DNA of 64,000 nucleotides from Allolobophora icterica (GCA_963556255.1 OY744605.1:2145850-2209849); one strand, 5' to 3'. Numbered from the stretch's first letter, positions 1-40,041 are shown. Made by a program: numbers and translations. The notes: generated from the letters alone by a model not told the origin.

Positions 1-10323
<10,323 letters not shown>

Positions 10324-10961
10324 GGTCGAAGCAACCAGTTGGAAATGTGCTCCATCCGATTCTGTCCTTGACAGGAAGAGAGAAAGGGACAGAGAAGGAA
10401 CAGAGAAGGGACAGAGACACGTACAAGGACAGGGACGGAAAAATGATAGGGGAAATGAGAGAAACAGTGGGAAGGAATGGGACAGGGAATGGGATAGACC
10501 AGGCCATACAGAAAGACAAATAGACGTAGATTAGGCCAAGGTTATGGAAAAGGACGGGAGCTGGGACTTGAAGAAGAAGAAGCAAGGATAGGTACAGGGG
10601 AAAGGAGGGCGAGAAGGGCATGGAGAAGCACACCTGGGGATAGAGAAGGAAATTCTAGGGAACAGGTGGTCACCGCTTGTTAACAAAACCATTGGCATCG
10701 TTAGACCACAAGCGATATGCACCTCGTACGGGTCCCGGTAATAAGAATGATAACTATCAAGAATTTAAGAACATTACGTGGCTAATTACGGACTAAGTTT
10801 AAGTGTCATTTTGTGCTGTAATAATTTGTATCTTTAACTGAATTTTCCTGCAAGAAAGTGTTGCGTCAATTTGATATCAAGCAGTCAGGTGTGTATACGC
10901 GTTCTTTCTAAATGGGACCTCGGTTACTATAATACCTATACAGCTACACTGTTAGAAAATT

Positions 10962-11026
10962 CCCGTAAAATAACGGTGAAAGGCATGGCAACTCGGTTGC
11001 CATGCCTTTCACCGTTATTTTACGGG
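10962..11026. repeat. Perfect 31-bp inverted repeat with a TCG loop
   Basis: Bases 10962-10992 and 10996-11026 are exact reverse complements with only three bases between. The arms contain GTAAAATAACGG and GGCATGGCAAC. It lies 15 bases inside the left end of the candidate large element, so it may be a subterminal hairpin. Confidence 0.95.
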
Positions 11027-13085
11027 CGTCCCGTTATCTAATTTACGGCCGACCCGTGAATTTACGGCGAATTCCAGTTTTATTTTACGGAGACTTCCCG
11101 TTTTTTTAACGGCGACTCTTCATATTTTACGGAGATTTCCCCTATTTTATACGGCAATTCAGCGTATTTTAACGATGAATATCTGTTTTTAAGGGAGATT
11201 TTCACGGCGATTTACCGTTATCTTACGGTAAAAGGCCTTTTATTAACGGTTAATATCCGGTTTTTAACGATGAATCGCCTTCTATTTGCGATTCATATAC
11301 CTTAATTTTACGCCGTTTTTTAACGGCTAATTTGCCTTATTTTACAGAGAATTACCTTTTTAACATGTTATTGCTTTCATTTAACAGTAAGTTACCTTTT
11401 ATTAAAGGTTATTTCCCTCATTCTTACTGTTCTAGACCTTCCAATAACATATTTCTATGGTAGGTCACAAAAAATAGAATAGAAACTTGTGGCAAAACCC
11501 GATCAAGCTCATTGTCACACGCTTTTGGACTACCTACTACATGCATCTATCAGAGGTTTGGATTAACACAAAGAAATCTTCACATCAAGATACATTTTAT
11601 TTGGAAAAATCAAAAGTGCAAGTGAACTGCAATTTATTGTGGGTCATCCAAACGCGGACCACTGTGCACAAAGCAAGGCGTCATTCTCAGCGCCTGCCTT
11701 GTCATCTAATTCATAACAAGCACATTATATCATTACAGTCTTTATTTGAAACAAGACTGGTGAGAAGACAAAAAATAAGATTTTAAATTGGCACACAAAA
11801 TAAGGCAAATTTACTAAATCAGCACAAGAATTGAAGTACATTTTAAGCACCTCTAGTAATATTAAACTATCAAACTGATACTTCTAGAAAGAAAATAATA
11901 CACAAAGTTTGTTGTTGAAAGATTTTAGCATAATGTAAAGCTATTCAACCTAATCTAAAGACTTCTAAACCACCATTATCATAAAATAAAAGTCAATTGT
12001 AATCAATTCGAGAAGCCAGGTAGAAATCTGTCAAAGTCAAAAACCATAAAATCAAGCTTTGCGGCAGGCAAGCTTTAATAAGCAGATGAGCTTTATGCTT
12101 AGTTTGTTAAAATATTTACACTTTAACAAAAACCTTCCACTAAAATGTACGGTAACTAATTCCTCTCGTCGCCAAAGGGTTAAAGAACTGATAGAATGCA
12201 CAAAACAGGAAACAGGACATTGATAGTTTATGTGTTGTGGAAGAATGTAGCTATTGTCCGTAACTCTGAAGATGGAACATTCCGACTCTTTGATTTTGTA
12301 CTTTGCTTTTGTGCCACAAGTTGAATACACTGCAACAACAACAAAAAACCAACAGCACAATTAATCAAAGAACATCATCTGTACAGCCCTGACCAGCATC
12401 GGCACTGTCAATGCGGTATAACCTAAATTGGTCTCTGTACGCATATTAAACTTTAAACATGGAGCAATATAGTACAACATGTAGAACACCACTTAGCTTC
12501 AGACTCCAACATGAAATTGCAGTGGTAACTTTTATCGTGCCAGTGTCTAATGCACAAGGCATTAACTGATTGCGCTGAAAATACAGGAGGCTTTTCATTG
12601 CCATTATAAACTCTCAGTGGACCGATCTGCTGGGTTGATGCCTTCCTTGTGTATTAGGCAACGGCACAACAGAAGTTATTAACTACAAAGGACAATAATT
12701 ACATGTTGGATTTTGATGCTTTCTGGTGTTCTACATGTGCTGATCAACAGCTACATATATTGTATAGTGGCACTAAATGAATAAAAATCAAACAATACTG
12801 GCCATACTTATAAAGATGTACATAATCTGCAGTTAACCTACACGACATGTTCTATGGGCCTCTAAATTATGCCATTGTGTAGCTATTGTGATGTCCAATC
12901 CCAATCTTCCTTAACCCAGTTGTGTTATCGAAGATTAATGGCAACATTATATATTTCTGCATAAGCAACATGAGCAGTTTATGATAGAAAAAATACACTG
13001 TTGCTACATAAAGCTACAGCATAACTTAATTTTCCAGAATCATAAGTCAAAGTTAAGATAGCAATAGACAGGAAATTATATTTAC

Positions 13086-13155
13086 CACTGAAACAAATCC
13101 CAACGTAAGAACACGTTGAAATATGTGAGAACACTGGTTCCTGGATATGTGTGAA
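13086..13155 (-). other. Minus-strand exon-like segment with PGTSV motif
   Basis: Read on the minus strand, 70 bases lie between a strong acceptor (TTTTTCTGTTTCAG) and a good donor (GTAAAT). One frame gives HTYPGTSVLTYFN, sharing YPGTSV with the segment at 15810-15979. The product is not recognised. It may be part of a gene carried by the candidate element. Confidence 0.3.
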
Positions 13156-13936
13156 CTGAAACAGAAAAAGCACGTCTCAAATAACCATGGAATATCATCA
13201 CTATAGTTTCCCACCACTGGCACTACAAATGTGGCAATAGACACGTTTGTGTTGCTATGTGCAAGTCTCACCTTAGGCATATGCAAATGTCAACATGGAA
13301 AAGATTTTGCTGGCTCTCTTAGGCATATCCACAACAGACTGTCTGTTTTGGTGGACTGATCGTCTGCATACCGACATTATTGAGGCTTTGTTTTGGGGCA
13401 CCACCAGTTGATGACTTGTCCGAGAGAAGTTACTAATAACAATCACATGTTGAATTTTGACACCATGTGGTGTTCTTATAGGCCCAGGGTCTACAGTACA
13501 GCTACACATGTAATATAGTGATTAGTGGTGCTATATAAATAAAATAAATAATCATAAGCAAACATTTATAAAGCTCCATTGAATGAGTTAGGTGTTCCTA
13601 ACCCAAGTCAGTGCTGAAATAACAATAGAATATCGTGCATTGGATGCAGTAGTGGTTATTCCGTATTTGTAGTGTCAGTGTTGGAATAAGTGTTGTCTGA
13701 TTATACTAATAGATGTGCATATTCTGCAATTACCTCTACAGTCTACACAGCACCTGCTCCAGGGGCTCTATAAGATGCCATTGTGTAGCTAGTGAGATGT
13801 TTAGTAGTACTCTTCTAGAAGTCAATTGTGTAATAAAGATCAATAGCAAAATTAAATTATTTCTGTTCAGACAAAATGGAGAGTTTATGATATAAGTAAT
13901 GCACTGATATTATCACAAGGTTGCTTGATAAAACCA

Positions 13937-14060
13937 GAGCATAAGGAGATATATGGTAGCTGACTGATTACAATGCTCACCTTGTAACTTGAGGAGCAGA
14001 GGGTTCAGTCTCCTCTGAGTCAGTTACTGTGTAAGGACCTTTAGCAAGACCTTCACTTGG
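13937..14060 (+). repeat. tRNA-derived SINE copy
   Basis: An A-box-like GGTAGCTGACTGATTA and a B-box-like GGGTTCAGTCTCC are followed by the tail ACTGTGTAAGGACC and ACCTTCACTT. The same tail type, with AGTCCTTCACTCA, occurs at 33630-33736 and 44650-44775, so these belong to one SINE group. Confidence 0.55.
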
Positions 14061-14399
14061 TTATTAGGTAGTGGCGTTTAATAAATCCATACTATTAATA
14101 ATGCTGTCAATACTACTGCTATTATTCCAATAATAATATGCTGGATATATGAGATACTTACGACGTATGTCTGAAATGTAAGAGCAGGTGTTTTTGACCG
14201 CACTATACGTCAACCGGCACAGCAACATGTATGTTGCCCTTCTCAAACGCCAGTTGACTCCTAAAAACAAAATTATTTAATTCAATCAGATCTCAGAACT
14301 TGCACAGCGCCTTGTAACATTAAGAGTATGGGCTCAAACCTCCCAAGACATATGAACCTTCTGCAAGTCCTTCAATCACAACTGCTCAGCACCATCAAT

Positions 14400-14428
14400 T
14401 GATTCTTGGTCAACAACAACAACAACAA

Positions 14429-14478
<50 letters not shown>

Positions 14479-14614
14479 TAATAAATAATAATAATAACAA
14501 CACTTGAGACAAGCTACCTGTTCCAAAGACTCTCGGTGGCTGTCCAACGCGGGAACGCCATCTGCTTTTCATCGACCTTACCACACTGAATTGTACAACA
14601 ACAACAACAACCAC

Positions 14615-14662
<48 letters not shown>

Positions 14663-14791
14663 TAATAATAATAACAACACTTGAGACAAGCTACCTGTTC
14701 CAAAGACTCTCGGTGGCTGTCCAACGCGGGAACGCCATCTGCTTTTCATCGACCTTACCACACTGAATTGTACAACAACAACAACAACCAC

Positions 14792-14856
<65 letters not shown>

Positions 14857-14885
14857 CAACAACAATATTAATAATAATAATAGTA
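14400..14885 (+). repeat. LINE 3' tail duplicated in tandem within AAT arrays
   Basis: A segment starting CACTTGAGACAAGCTACC occurs at 14501 and again at 14678, a period of 177 bases, each copy bounded by ACA and AAT triplet arrays. One plus-strand frame reads LFQRLSVAVQRGN, typical of the extreme C terminus of some LINE proteins. The tandem copy probably arose by slippage or unequal exchange through the AAT tails. Confidence 0.75.
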
Positions 14886-15302
14886 ACTGCTTAATATGAA
14901 CTATATTCTGTCACAGCCATGCGTGTGAACTTTAACCATGTTGTGTCATAACAAGGATGACAAGCATCACTCTAACCCTTTGTCCAGAGTTGGGGCTGGT
15001 AACAGTAAAAAATGGCAGTGCCACAGTTAAAACAAGCATGTTTGTTGGCTCCAGTGGGCCCACATCAGTTGCCACGCATGGCACAATGCAGGCCAACCGA
15101 GCGCCCAACTGACTTCTGTGTTGTGTCTTCACACATACCTGCCATGGTACCATGAATTTTTAATTAAAGAAATTTAATTCTAGTATTGTGAACGCACACA
15201 GAAAACAGTAAGACAGATAATAAAACTATTAAGAACAAATTTAGTAAATACACACATATATACATGCATGATTCCAGATATATCTAGAAACCTTAAACTT
15301 AC

Positions 15303-15384
15303 CCAATCCTGTAGTTGATGACTTTTTGTGGGTAGTTCCCACTTGACCCTGGATTGGGAAAAGTATCGCTGAAGTGTAGAGATA
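15303..15384 (-). other. Minus-strand exon-like segment
   Basis: On the minus strand, 82 bases lie between an acceptor ending CTTACCCAG and the strong donor GTAAGT. One open frame contains HFSDTFPNPGSSGNYP. It lies in the same minus-strand series as 15810-15979 and 13086-13155. No family recognised; weak evidence alone. Confidence 0.25.
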
Positions 15385-15458
15385 CTGGGTAAGACCTTCA
15401 CTCACTATTACTATTATTAATATTATTATTGCATTTATAATTTACAGTTCTATTATTT

Positions 15459-15520
15459 AATGACCAGGCATTAATTGATGATGTTAATTGCTCGGTGTCA
15501 TCAATTAATGCCTGGTCATT
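15459..15520. repeat. Perfect 23-bp inverted repeat with a 16-base loop
   Basis: Bases 15459-15481 (AATGACCAGGCATTAATTGA and three more bases) and 15498-15520 are exact reverse complements. The hairpin sits between an ATT-rich and an AAT-rich run. No tRNA, terminator or element end explains it. Confidence 0.95.
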
Positions 15521-15539
15521 AGACAGTAGCACTTAAAAA

Positions 15540-15542
15540 TAC

Positions 15543-15616
<74 letters not shown>

Positions 15617-15745
15617 TTACACTCCGGGTATGAAGACCACCTACTCCAAGCTTAAAATTTCAATCACTGTTAATATCTTAGAGCCTGAGGGATCTTACTT
15701 ACCTCAGGCGAAAAAATCATAATAATAATAATAATAATAATAATG
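15540..15745 (+). repeat. AAT triplet arrays
   Basis: Two AAT arrays (about 15543-15615 and 15718-15745) flank a short unique stretch. They produce poly-Tyr and poly-Leu frames that are not genes. Confidence 0.85.
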
Positions 15746-15809
15746 AAACTTAATTTTTAAAAATATTAAGTTGAAGTCGACAAAGCAATAGACTGGACAT
15801 TCTACTAAC

Positions 15810-15979
15810 AGTTCAGCGAAGTCCAAGGTATTCACACTGGTTCCAGGGTATGCTGCACTGAAGACGTAGCGAGTTGAAAACAGATCAATCGCAGCCAGAG
15901 TCACATGGCTGCCTTGATTTTGAAGGCCACATGTCCGTATATAGAATTGCAGATCGACCTCCGTTGGACATATCATTTT
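15810..15979 (-). other. Minus-strand exon-like segment, unidentified protein
   Basis: On the minus strand, an acceptor (TTTCATTTTCAG) opens a frame reading KMICPTEVDLQFYIRTCG, then NQGSHVTLAAIDLFSTRYVF and AAYPGTSVNTLDFAEL, to a possible donor (GTTAGT). Composition looks like real globular protein, unlike the repeat-derived frames around it. It shares YPGTSV with 13086-13155. I do not recognise the family. It could be a host exon or part of a mobile-element gene. Confidence 0.4.
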
Positions 15980-17589
15980 CTGAAAATGAAACACAGACTG
16001 TCACTGAGAGTACATTCGAAAACACATAACTATTTAATAAATGCTTGACATCTACCATAAAAATTAAATATCATAGCCAGAAGTGTGGCCACTGGTTGAT
16101 TCTATGGGCATGATGCAACCCATGACCCACGTGCGATATTTCAAATCAATTGGCCCTGTAAGTTTAATATTAAAAGGCGATTTCTCTATCAAAGTTGTGT
16201 TTTCGGTAGACACAAATTTTTAATGTGTGATATGAATTTACAATTATAATTACTTACTTGATTATCAGACTTTCGCATAATTCCGTGACCGATACATTAT
16301 CGCCATTTTGATTTAGAGTCACCAGCTAGGCCACGTGCTAACTGACAAGGCTTGCGGTAATTTAGTATTCATACCCATAAATTCAACAGCGGTTAAGTTC
16401 CACTCATTTAACATCTGCCCAGATGAAATAGTGAAATTGTTTTAACAATTGGCCTTTACCTATTTCCACTAATAATGTTGCAAACCACATTTAATTAGGT
16501 ACCTATAAAAATTTAATTTTGAAGAATTGTAGGCGCTTACTATATTTATAAAACATGAATATTAATTAGCTATAGTTAGTAAGTCAGTAAGTAAGTATAT
16601 TCCTTATTAAACCGGTCGATGAAGAACCGCAGTCTGGGGCATGAAACGTCAAAAATATTATACAGAATCAGTAAGAAAGCCGCATTCTTCCTATAAAAGT
16701 AATCCTCATATTATTATCTACAAGGTTCAGGGCCCTTTTGTGAGAACGTTGTGTGGTCGGAGAGAATAAGGTGTTGGTTTTCTAGGTGGTAACAGCTTGT
16801 GTAAAACATGGCCTGGGTTTTCAGAAGTGCTGAGAAGAGACCATTATTAACAACGGTGTACTGTCACCAGGGATCAACCAGTCATATCAACTGTCAGCAA
16901 TCAAACAATCGAACTAACCTGCCTATGATTGATTGAAGCCTATTTTTTTATCCTGCTGCCGAGCAAAACCAACCATGATGGGTTCGCATACAGCATGCGC
17001 GCAACAGCGGTGTCGAATAGCACTAGTGACATAATTTTTAGTGACAGAATTCCCTTGTTATAATACTTGGTATTCAATTAATGAAAATGAGTTATGTTGC
17101 AAAACCTATTTATTTAGTTTATCTATCAGAGCACTTGCATAGAACCCTTTCAGTAACTCACAAGGGCGCTCTGGCACGGCTACCTAGGAATCACCGTACA
17201 AATTGTTCAATATAAAAAGTAGAACCCTTCATACCACTCATCTAAGCCTTTTATAACTCGTGCTACAACCATTTATTATGTTCGAGTTGCGTTCTGACAG
17301 CTTGTATTTAATAGTAATAAACGAAAATTGATTGATTGAATTGAAAATGTAAACTACGTGAGCGTGTCAGATGCCGTGAAATGCTACATACTTACTTATT
17401 AATTTTGTTTGCAGCTGCACGACGCAAACACTTAGGCTAACAATTGACAACTCCCAAGCGTTCAAATCTACTGGTAAAGTAACGAATAGTTTAAAAGTCC
17501 GTCTGGAGCCGTGTGCAAAGAAAATTATAAATTAAACAACTACTGTCAATTAGTGTTTGCTACAGTGTTTATTTTGAAAAAGTAAAAAC

Positions 17590-17690
17590 GTTTAGGCCTA
17601 CACTGCGATTTGAACCTGCGACCTTAGCGCTATGGTTCATAAATTTACTCACCTTCTCTACCAGATCATGAGCTAAATAACAAAAGCTAC
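17590..17690 (-). repeat. tRNA-like SINE copy A
   Basis: The minus strand holds TTTAGCTCATGATCTGGTAG (A-box-like) and GGTTCAAATCGC (B-box-like) with a mid-part similar to copy B at 18520-18605. The two copies also share flanks (GTGTTTGCTAC and an AAAAAGT tract). No paired acceptor stem is visible, so this is not a functional tRNA. Confidence 0.5.
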
Positions 17691-17795
17691 AATCGGAACT
17701 TAAAACTCGTATTAAAACCCTTCTTAAACGCAATATTTATCTTAGAGGTGTGTATCTAATTGTATCTGCTTAAATGTCAAACTGTGTAACTCTAT

Positions 17796-18249
17796 GGGGC
17801 CGTCCATATATTACGTACGCAAAGAGGGGGGGGAGGGGGGTAAGATTTTGGCGATTTTGCGTACGGGTGCGTACGGGGGGGGAGGGGGGTGGCCGAAATG
17901 TGTACGTACGCAAAATAAATTTCGAATTATGACGTCCACATTAGCCTATTTATAACTCTGTATTGTCCTATAGTCGTCCGATGGCATTTTATTACATTAT
18001 ATAAAAGCCATGTGAAGTTATTCTGTGCTGTGAACGAGACACCAATAATTTGTCTATATTGGCCCTCACTCATCCTTCAATCTGGCCTAAAGTGCAGAGA
18101 GACACTTTCTGCGACTGGTCTTCTCGGGGGGGGGTGTGCGTCAAGCGTACGTACGCAGGGGGGGGTGCGGAAGAAAGTACGCTTGCGTACAGGGGGGGAG
18201 GGGGTCCAATTTTCCCGAATTTTTGCGTACGTAATATATGGACGGCCCC
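17796..18249. mobile_element. Miniature element with 26-bp terminal inverted repeats
   Basis: The left end reads GGGGCCGTCCATATATTACG and then TACGCA; the right end is its exact inverse. The 454-bp element is flanked by a TAT trinucleotide on both sides. The interior is rich in poly-G and GTACG motifs and has no transposase. The superfamily is uncertain; 3-bp duplications are typical of PIF/Harbinger-like elements. Confidence 0.75.
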
Positions 18250-18519
18250 TATTTGGAAAATTTGACTTATGCCTAATGGCCGCCCATTGTGGTTCAAGAA
18301 TCTTGCTGGCTCAATGTAGGCCTATTAGTGAGCATTCGTCAGAGATTATAAATGGCTGTTCACAAAGCTACAAATTTGTTATTTTTCCATGTATATTTTA
18401 ACTTTTAGCCAAACTAGAATAGTCTAAGTTAAAGAGTAGGCCTACGTCTGGAAATAAAGCTATAGTTTAAACACTTCATGTCTACAAGTGTTTGCTACTA
18501 TTTTACTTACAAAATGAAA

Positions 18520-18605
18520 AAGTGGAAGCCGGGATTCGAACCCTCGACTCTGGTTCATAAATTGGGCTGACATCTTAACCAGATGAGCTAAACTGCACTT
18601 GCTAT
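18520..18605 (-). repeat. tRNA-like SINE copy B
   Basis: On the minus strand TTTAGCTCATCTGGTTAAGA (A box) and GGGTTCGAATCCC (B box) are well preserved, but the outer arms do not pair as a tRNA acceptor stem. It is the better preserved relative of copy A. A decayed tRNA gene is the alternative. Confidence 0.5.
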
Positions 18606-19451
18606 AAACGTTATTAAAATCCATACTTAGACTCAAGCTATTCGTTAAATTTGTCTCAGGACCACGTTGGTAACTGTTCCTGCCTAAATATCAGTCCGTT
18701 TAAAAATGGCGTTGTTAATCTTATTTTCTTTGAGCTTAGGAGTTTGTATTTGTAGTGCATTGTGTGGTACAATATTTCTTTTACGCGCTGACCGCCCATT
18801 GTTCTGACCGTCCTTTGTTAAGGGTTCCTGCTCTGTCGATGTATTAATGCGCATTCGTGCATAGTAATGCTGATCAGAAAGTAATTAACTAATAATATTA
18901 ATTTTCCACCTTTATTTTCATTTGTAGACAAAGGTGAATAATATAACAAAATGTTTAATAGGTTTTTATGATAATTTTGCTATTTTATAGGCGGTTATAA
19001 CCAGGATTAAACGAGAACTACATTTTCGATACGCTGATGCAATACTATTCCGCGAGCAAATTTCCGAAAAATGGGGGCTTTCTCCGTAAAAGAGCGTGGG
19101 TTCACCGTTATAAGTCCTCAGAGACATGCCGCCGTTATTTTAGGTAGAATCTTCGTTTTAAAACGTAGACAGCCCCTTATAAAAACGGTATTTTTTTACA
19201 GTGTACCCGTTGAATGTGTACACCGGTACGTGGCAGAATTCTCTCTCGATAATGATCTGCAGAGTTCATATAGGTCAACAACTGTAGTTGGCACCTGTTG
19301 ATTTGGTGGTGCATGCAGTGGGAAAATCCACCAACCCACACACACACCCACACAGACACACACGCACGCACTCACACAAGCATACACACGCATGCACCCA
19401 AACATACTCTGCTGTGGAATGAATGTGCGTCTTATTCAAGGGTATTCAGTG

Positions 19452-19615
<164 letters not shown>

Positions 19616-20099
19616 CTGTCTCCCTGTGTCTGTCCCTCCCTCCCTCTTTCCCTCCGTCTGTCCACCCATCCATGTATCGTTTGGAATCCACGGGTCATGA
19701 AAGACTTGACGCATTATCGGATCTCAACAAAAGATTCATCCAGGCATTGTCTTCAGGAATTCCAAGTCGCGGCAGTTGAAATGTCTATTAACAGTTTGTT
19801 TAGCGACAAAGCGAGAATACACTCGATGCTAATAGCATCCAACAATCGGTGGGAAAGAGTCAAGGATAGCAGGGCATAATTTCAAAGAAGCGATATACCT
19901 GCTTAGAAGACGTAGATTGAAGATAACTGTTGAAACTGGTAGGCCTATGTTGACGGGTTGTAAGTCGTGGAAATACCACAGATGATAAGAAACTGGTATT
20001 TAGAGTGACCAAGAGAAAACGTGGATGCTCTTTCAATGTTACTTCTATAACGAAGGATAGCGTATATTCCAATGAGAAGGATAGTAGGCCTAGGCTATG

Positions 20100-20475
20100 T
20101 ATTGCATTTCGAAGGGTAGTAACCAGTATCATTAGTATATCCATTTAGAAGGATATTGTCTATTGCATTTCGAAAGGTGGCATTAACTATTATCTGTATC
20201 GAATTTCAAAGGATATTGTCTCTTGCATTTCGAAGGGTGGTGTCTCTGCGTGGTCTTTATTCCACTTCGACTGGTAGTATCTTAGTATTTATTCCACTTT
20301 AAAGAAATAGTATCCTAAATTTTACTTTTCGAAGAATATTATAAGCTATAATATTTCAATTCGAAGGCAGCCTCTATTTCATTTCTAAGGATATAATATA
20401 GGGTTTCCTCGATATCGAAATACAATATAATTACACTTCGAAGCATAGTACATTTAAGTTACAATTCGAAGTATA
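20100..20475 (+). promoter_or_regulatory. TTCGAA motif cluster upstream of CAP-2
   Basis: The palindrome TTCGAA occurs seven times: 20108, 20169, 20229, 20338, 20360, 20437 and 20465. Several sit in the longer form GCATTTCGAAGGGTGG or similar, the first three about 60 bases apart. The cluster ends about 100 bases before the CAP-2 start codon. It may be a decayed tandem repeat or a regulatory array; no TATA box is certain here. Confidence 0.35.
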
Positions 20476-20568
20476 GTATATTTCTGCTTCCATCTCAGAG
20501 GATAGATAGCACAGACACTGGAATTGTATCCATCAACAACGCAAATCATCCACAACAGGTGTTCGACC

Positions 20569-30015
<9,447 letters not shown>

Positions 30016-30600
30016 CGTTTAAAACAACTAATTAGTCTTCATAGTTGTTAGATTATTTAGCGTTAATTTTAATGCATATCCAATTAAGCTATAATGAGTA
30101 CTCTGACCGTACGCTGTCGGTGGGAAGATGAGACGGCAAGAGAGTCCTGGCCACCCGCACTCTTATGCCGAGGCTAAGAAAACGAAGTCGTTTACACTTC
30201 ATACCCATGGCCATCCCTCGAGGCTAGCTTAGGGGACTTCTCTTATTCCTCTTTAATGCATAAATAGAAATGTATTATGTTTCAAGTATCTCGTAAATAA
30301 GTACTTTCTCGTCTTAGATTCTTTGCGTTAATGTTTCTTCGCGTCCAACAGGAAAAACGTTTTATTTTCATAAATCCCATCCCGATTCTTCCTCTTCCCT
30401 CGTCTCGATCTCCGCTTCAGTTTCTATGTATGGGCTTCAATTCTAAACACCAACCGCCTACTTGACCTTTTGGATGTTGACTTGGCACAAATTATGACCT
30501 TACCTGCCTATCGAATTTATTTTGACTGGGAGCCTATGAATAAGCTGATTGTATAGCTATTATACCTGTAGGCGTACATGGTATTAATAATAGCCAGAAA
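30016..30600. other. Spacer after CAP-2 with a LINE 3' tail
   Basis: The first 300 bases are the likely CAP-2 3' UTR; AATAAG-like but no clear AATAAA signal is seen. From about 30340 a LINE tail, also found near 3385-3725 and 58320-58590, runs to about 30560 (TTCAATTCTAAACACCA, TGAATAAGCTGATT). The CAP-3 duplication unit begins at about 30601. Confidence 0.55.
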
Positions 30601-30668
30601 TACAGATCTGAGGCGGGAAACAGCGTTCTATGAACTGTACAGTTTACGTAAGAAAGGACAGTTTACTG

Positions 30669-30721
30669 TGACGTCATATTCCAATGCAGATTGTGACGTC
30701 ATGTTGCTATGGGGTATAAAT
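30669..30721 (+). promoter_or_regulatory. CAP-3 promoter: two CRE sites and TATA box
   Basis: TGACGTCA at 30669-30676 and 30694-30701, then TATAAAT at 30715-30721, 14 bases after the second site. The same arrangement precedes CAP-4 and CAP-5. TGACGTCA is the palindromic CREB/ATF site. Transcription would start about 30 bases beyond the TATA box, leaving a long leader (or a leader intron) before the ATG at 31393. Confidence 0.75.
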
Positions 30722-30775
30722 CGGATTCGCCAAATTAGTTAAGCGTTTAACGTCTAAGGGTCGGGTAACATCTTG

Positions 30776-30819
30776 TTACATCGTTGTAAGATCTTAGCTA
30801 CATCGTTGTAAGATCTAAG
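30776..30819 (+). repeat. 22-bp leader repeat, 2 copies (CAP-3)
   Basis: Two copies of TTACATCGTTGTAAGATCTT plus AG, containing the palindrome TAAGATCTTA. This is the short form of the array that is expanded in CAP-4 and CAP-5. Confidence 0.85.
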
Positions 30820-31392
30820 TAACGGAACGTTAACTTTTCACATTTTGATACGAGTACCGTAGAAATCTAGCAGTTTCGTTTTAATATAATGTTTCTTGCT
30901 TTGGTCGATTTTCGAGAAAACGCGCCGTAAAAGAAAACGAGAGATCGATAAAGGTCTCGGACCTTTGTAGTTTACCTCCAGGGTTTCGTGTAAACACCGT
31001 TGAATCTGTGGGTTGTCGAGTCGTTTGATTAGGGTACTTACATTCGGATTTTAAAACGAGGTAAAGATCTTCAGTAGATTCCATCCCTACTTCACGACGT
31101 TTAAGTATTCGGCATGCATAGGCAAACAACGTAGGAAGAGTTCGACCTCTAACATTGGTCCTGATAAGAAACAATACGATATGCAACATTACGGTGATTA
31201 AAGTAAGTGTTGTTAATCCAAGTATAAAACAAGAAAAAGAGATTAGTTTGAATAAAATATAAAAGACCTATATAAAGTTTTGAATCTAGGAATAGTCGCA
31301 TGCACACCTAAACGTAGGCTTCTAACTTCACGATCAACTGTTTTAAAACGAAGTCGAGACCTGTCCAGTTAATCTACGCCTACCTCGGAGAG

Positions 31393-39805
<8,413 letters not shown>

Positions 39806-40035
39806 TTTATGATATCGTTGTAGCTTTCAACGCAGACTTAGATAAGCACAAATAGCACTTTTGCTTCTACCAAGACAGCCACGTTCTTTGGAACTACAGT
39901 GGATCCACCATTCGTTGCTTGTGTTACTTGGTGATCAGGTGTTGGTTCACTTAACGTGTTTTTCACGACTTAGTTGATTTGAAATCTTGTTTAGCCTTTA
40001 GACTCACATTAAATTGTAAGCTTCCCTGCACGTTA

Positions 40036-40041
40036 AATAAA
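40036..40041 (+). terminator. Polyadenylation signal of CAP-3
   Basis: AATAAA in the context CACGTTAAATAAATTTC, 231 bases after the stop codon. The same context follows CAP-4. Confidence 0.6.

Larger units (their letters stand above)
10947..19203. mobile_element. Candidate 8.3-kb element with imperfect inverted ends
   Basis: The left end (CACTGTTAGAAAATTCCCGT) and the reverse complement of the right end (CACTGTAAAAAAATACCGTT) are closely similar, and each is flanked by TA. Both edges have a neighbouring zone rich in ACGG and TTTTACGG motifs (10960-11420 and 19080-19190), like subterminal repeats. The interior holds minus-strand exon-like pieces, SINEs, a LINE tail and a smaller miniature element. 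I cannot recognise a transposase. The two ends might instead belong to two copies of a short family. Confidence 0.35.

Noticed and set aside
18012..18401. Plus-strand frame of 129 codons
   Set aside because: Half of it lies in the miniature element with inverted repeats; it has no family resemblance or splice context.
18520..18605. Functional tRNA gene
   Set aside because: A and B boxes are good, but I could not pair a 7-bp acceptor stem or a clean anticodon stem; a related copy nearby suggests a repeat.
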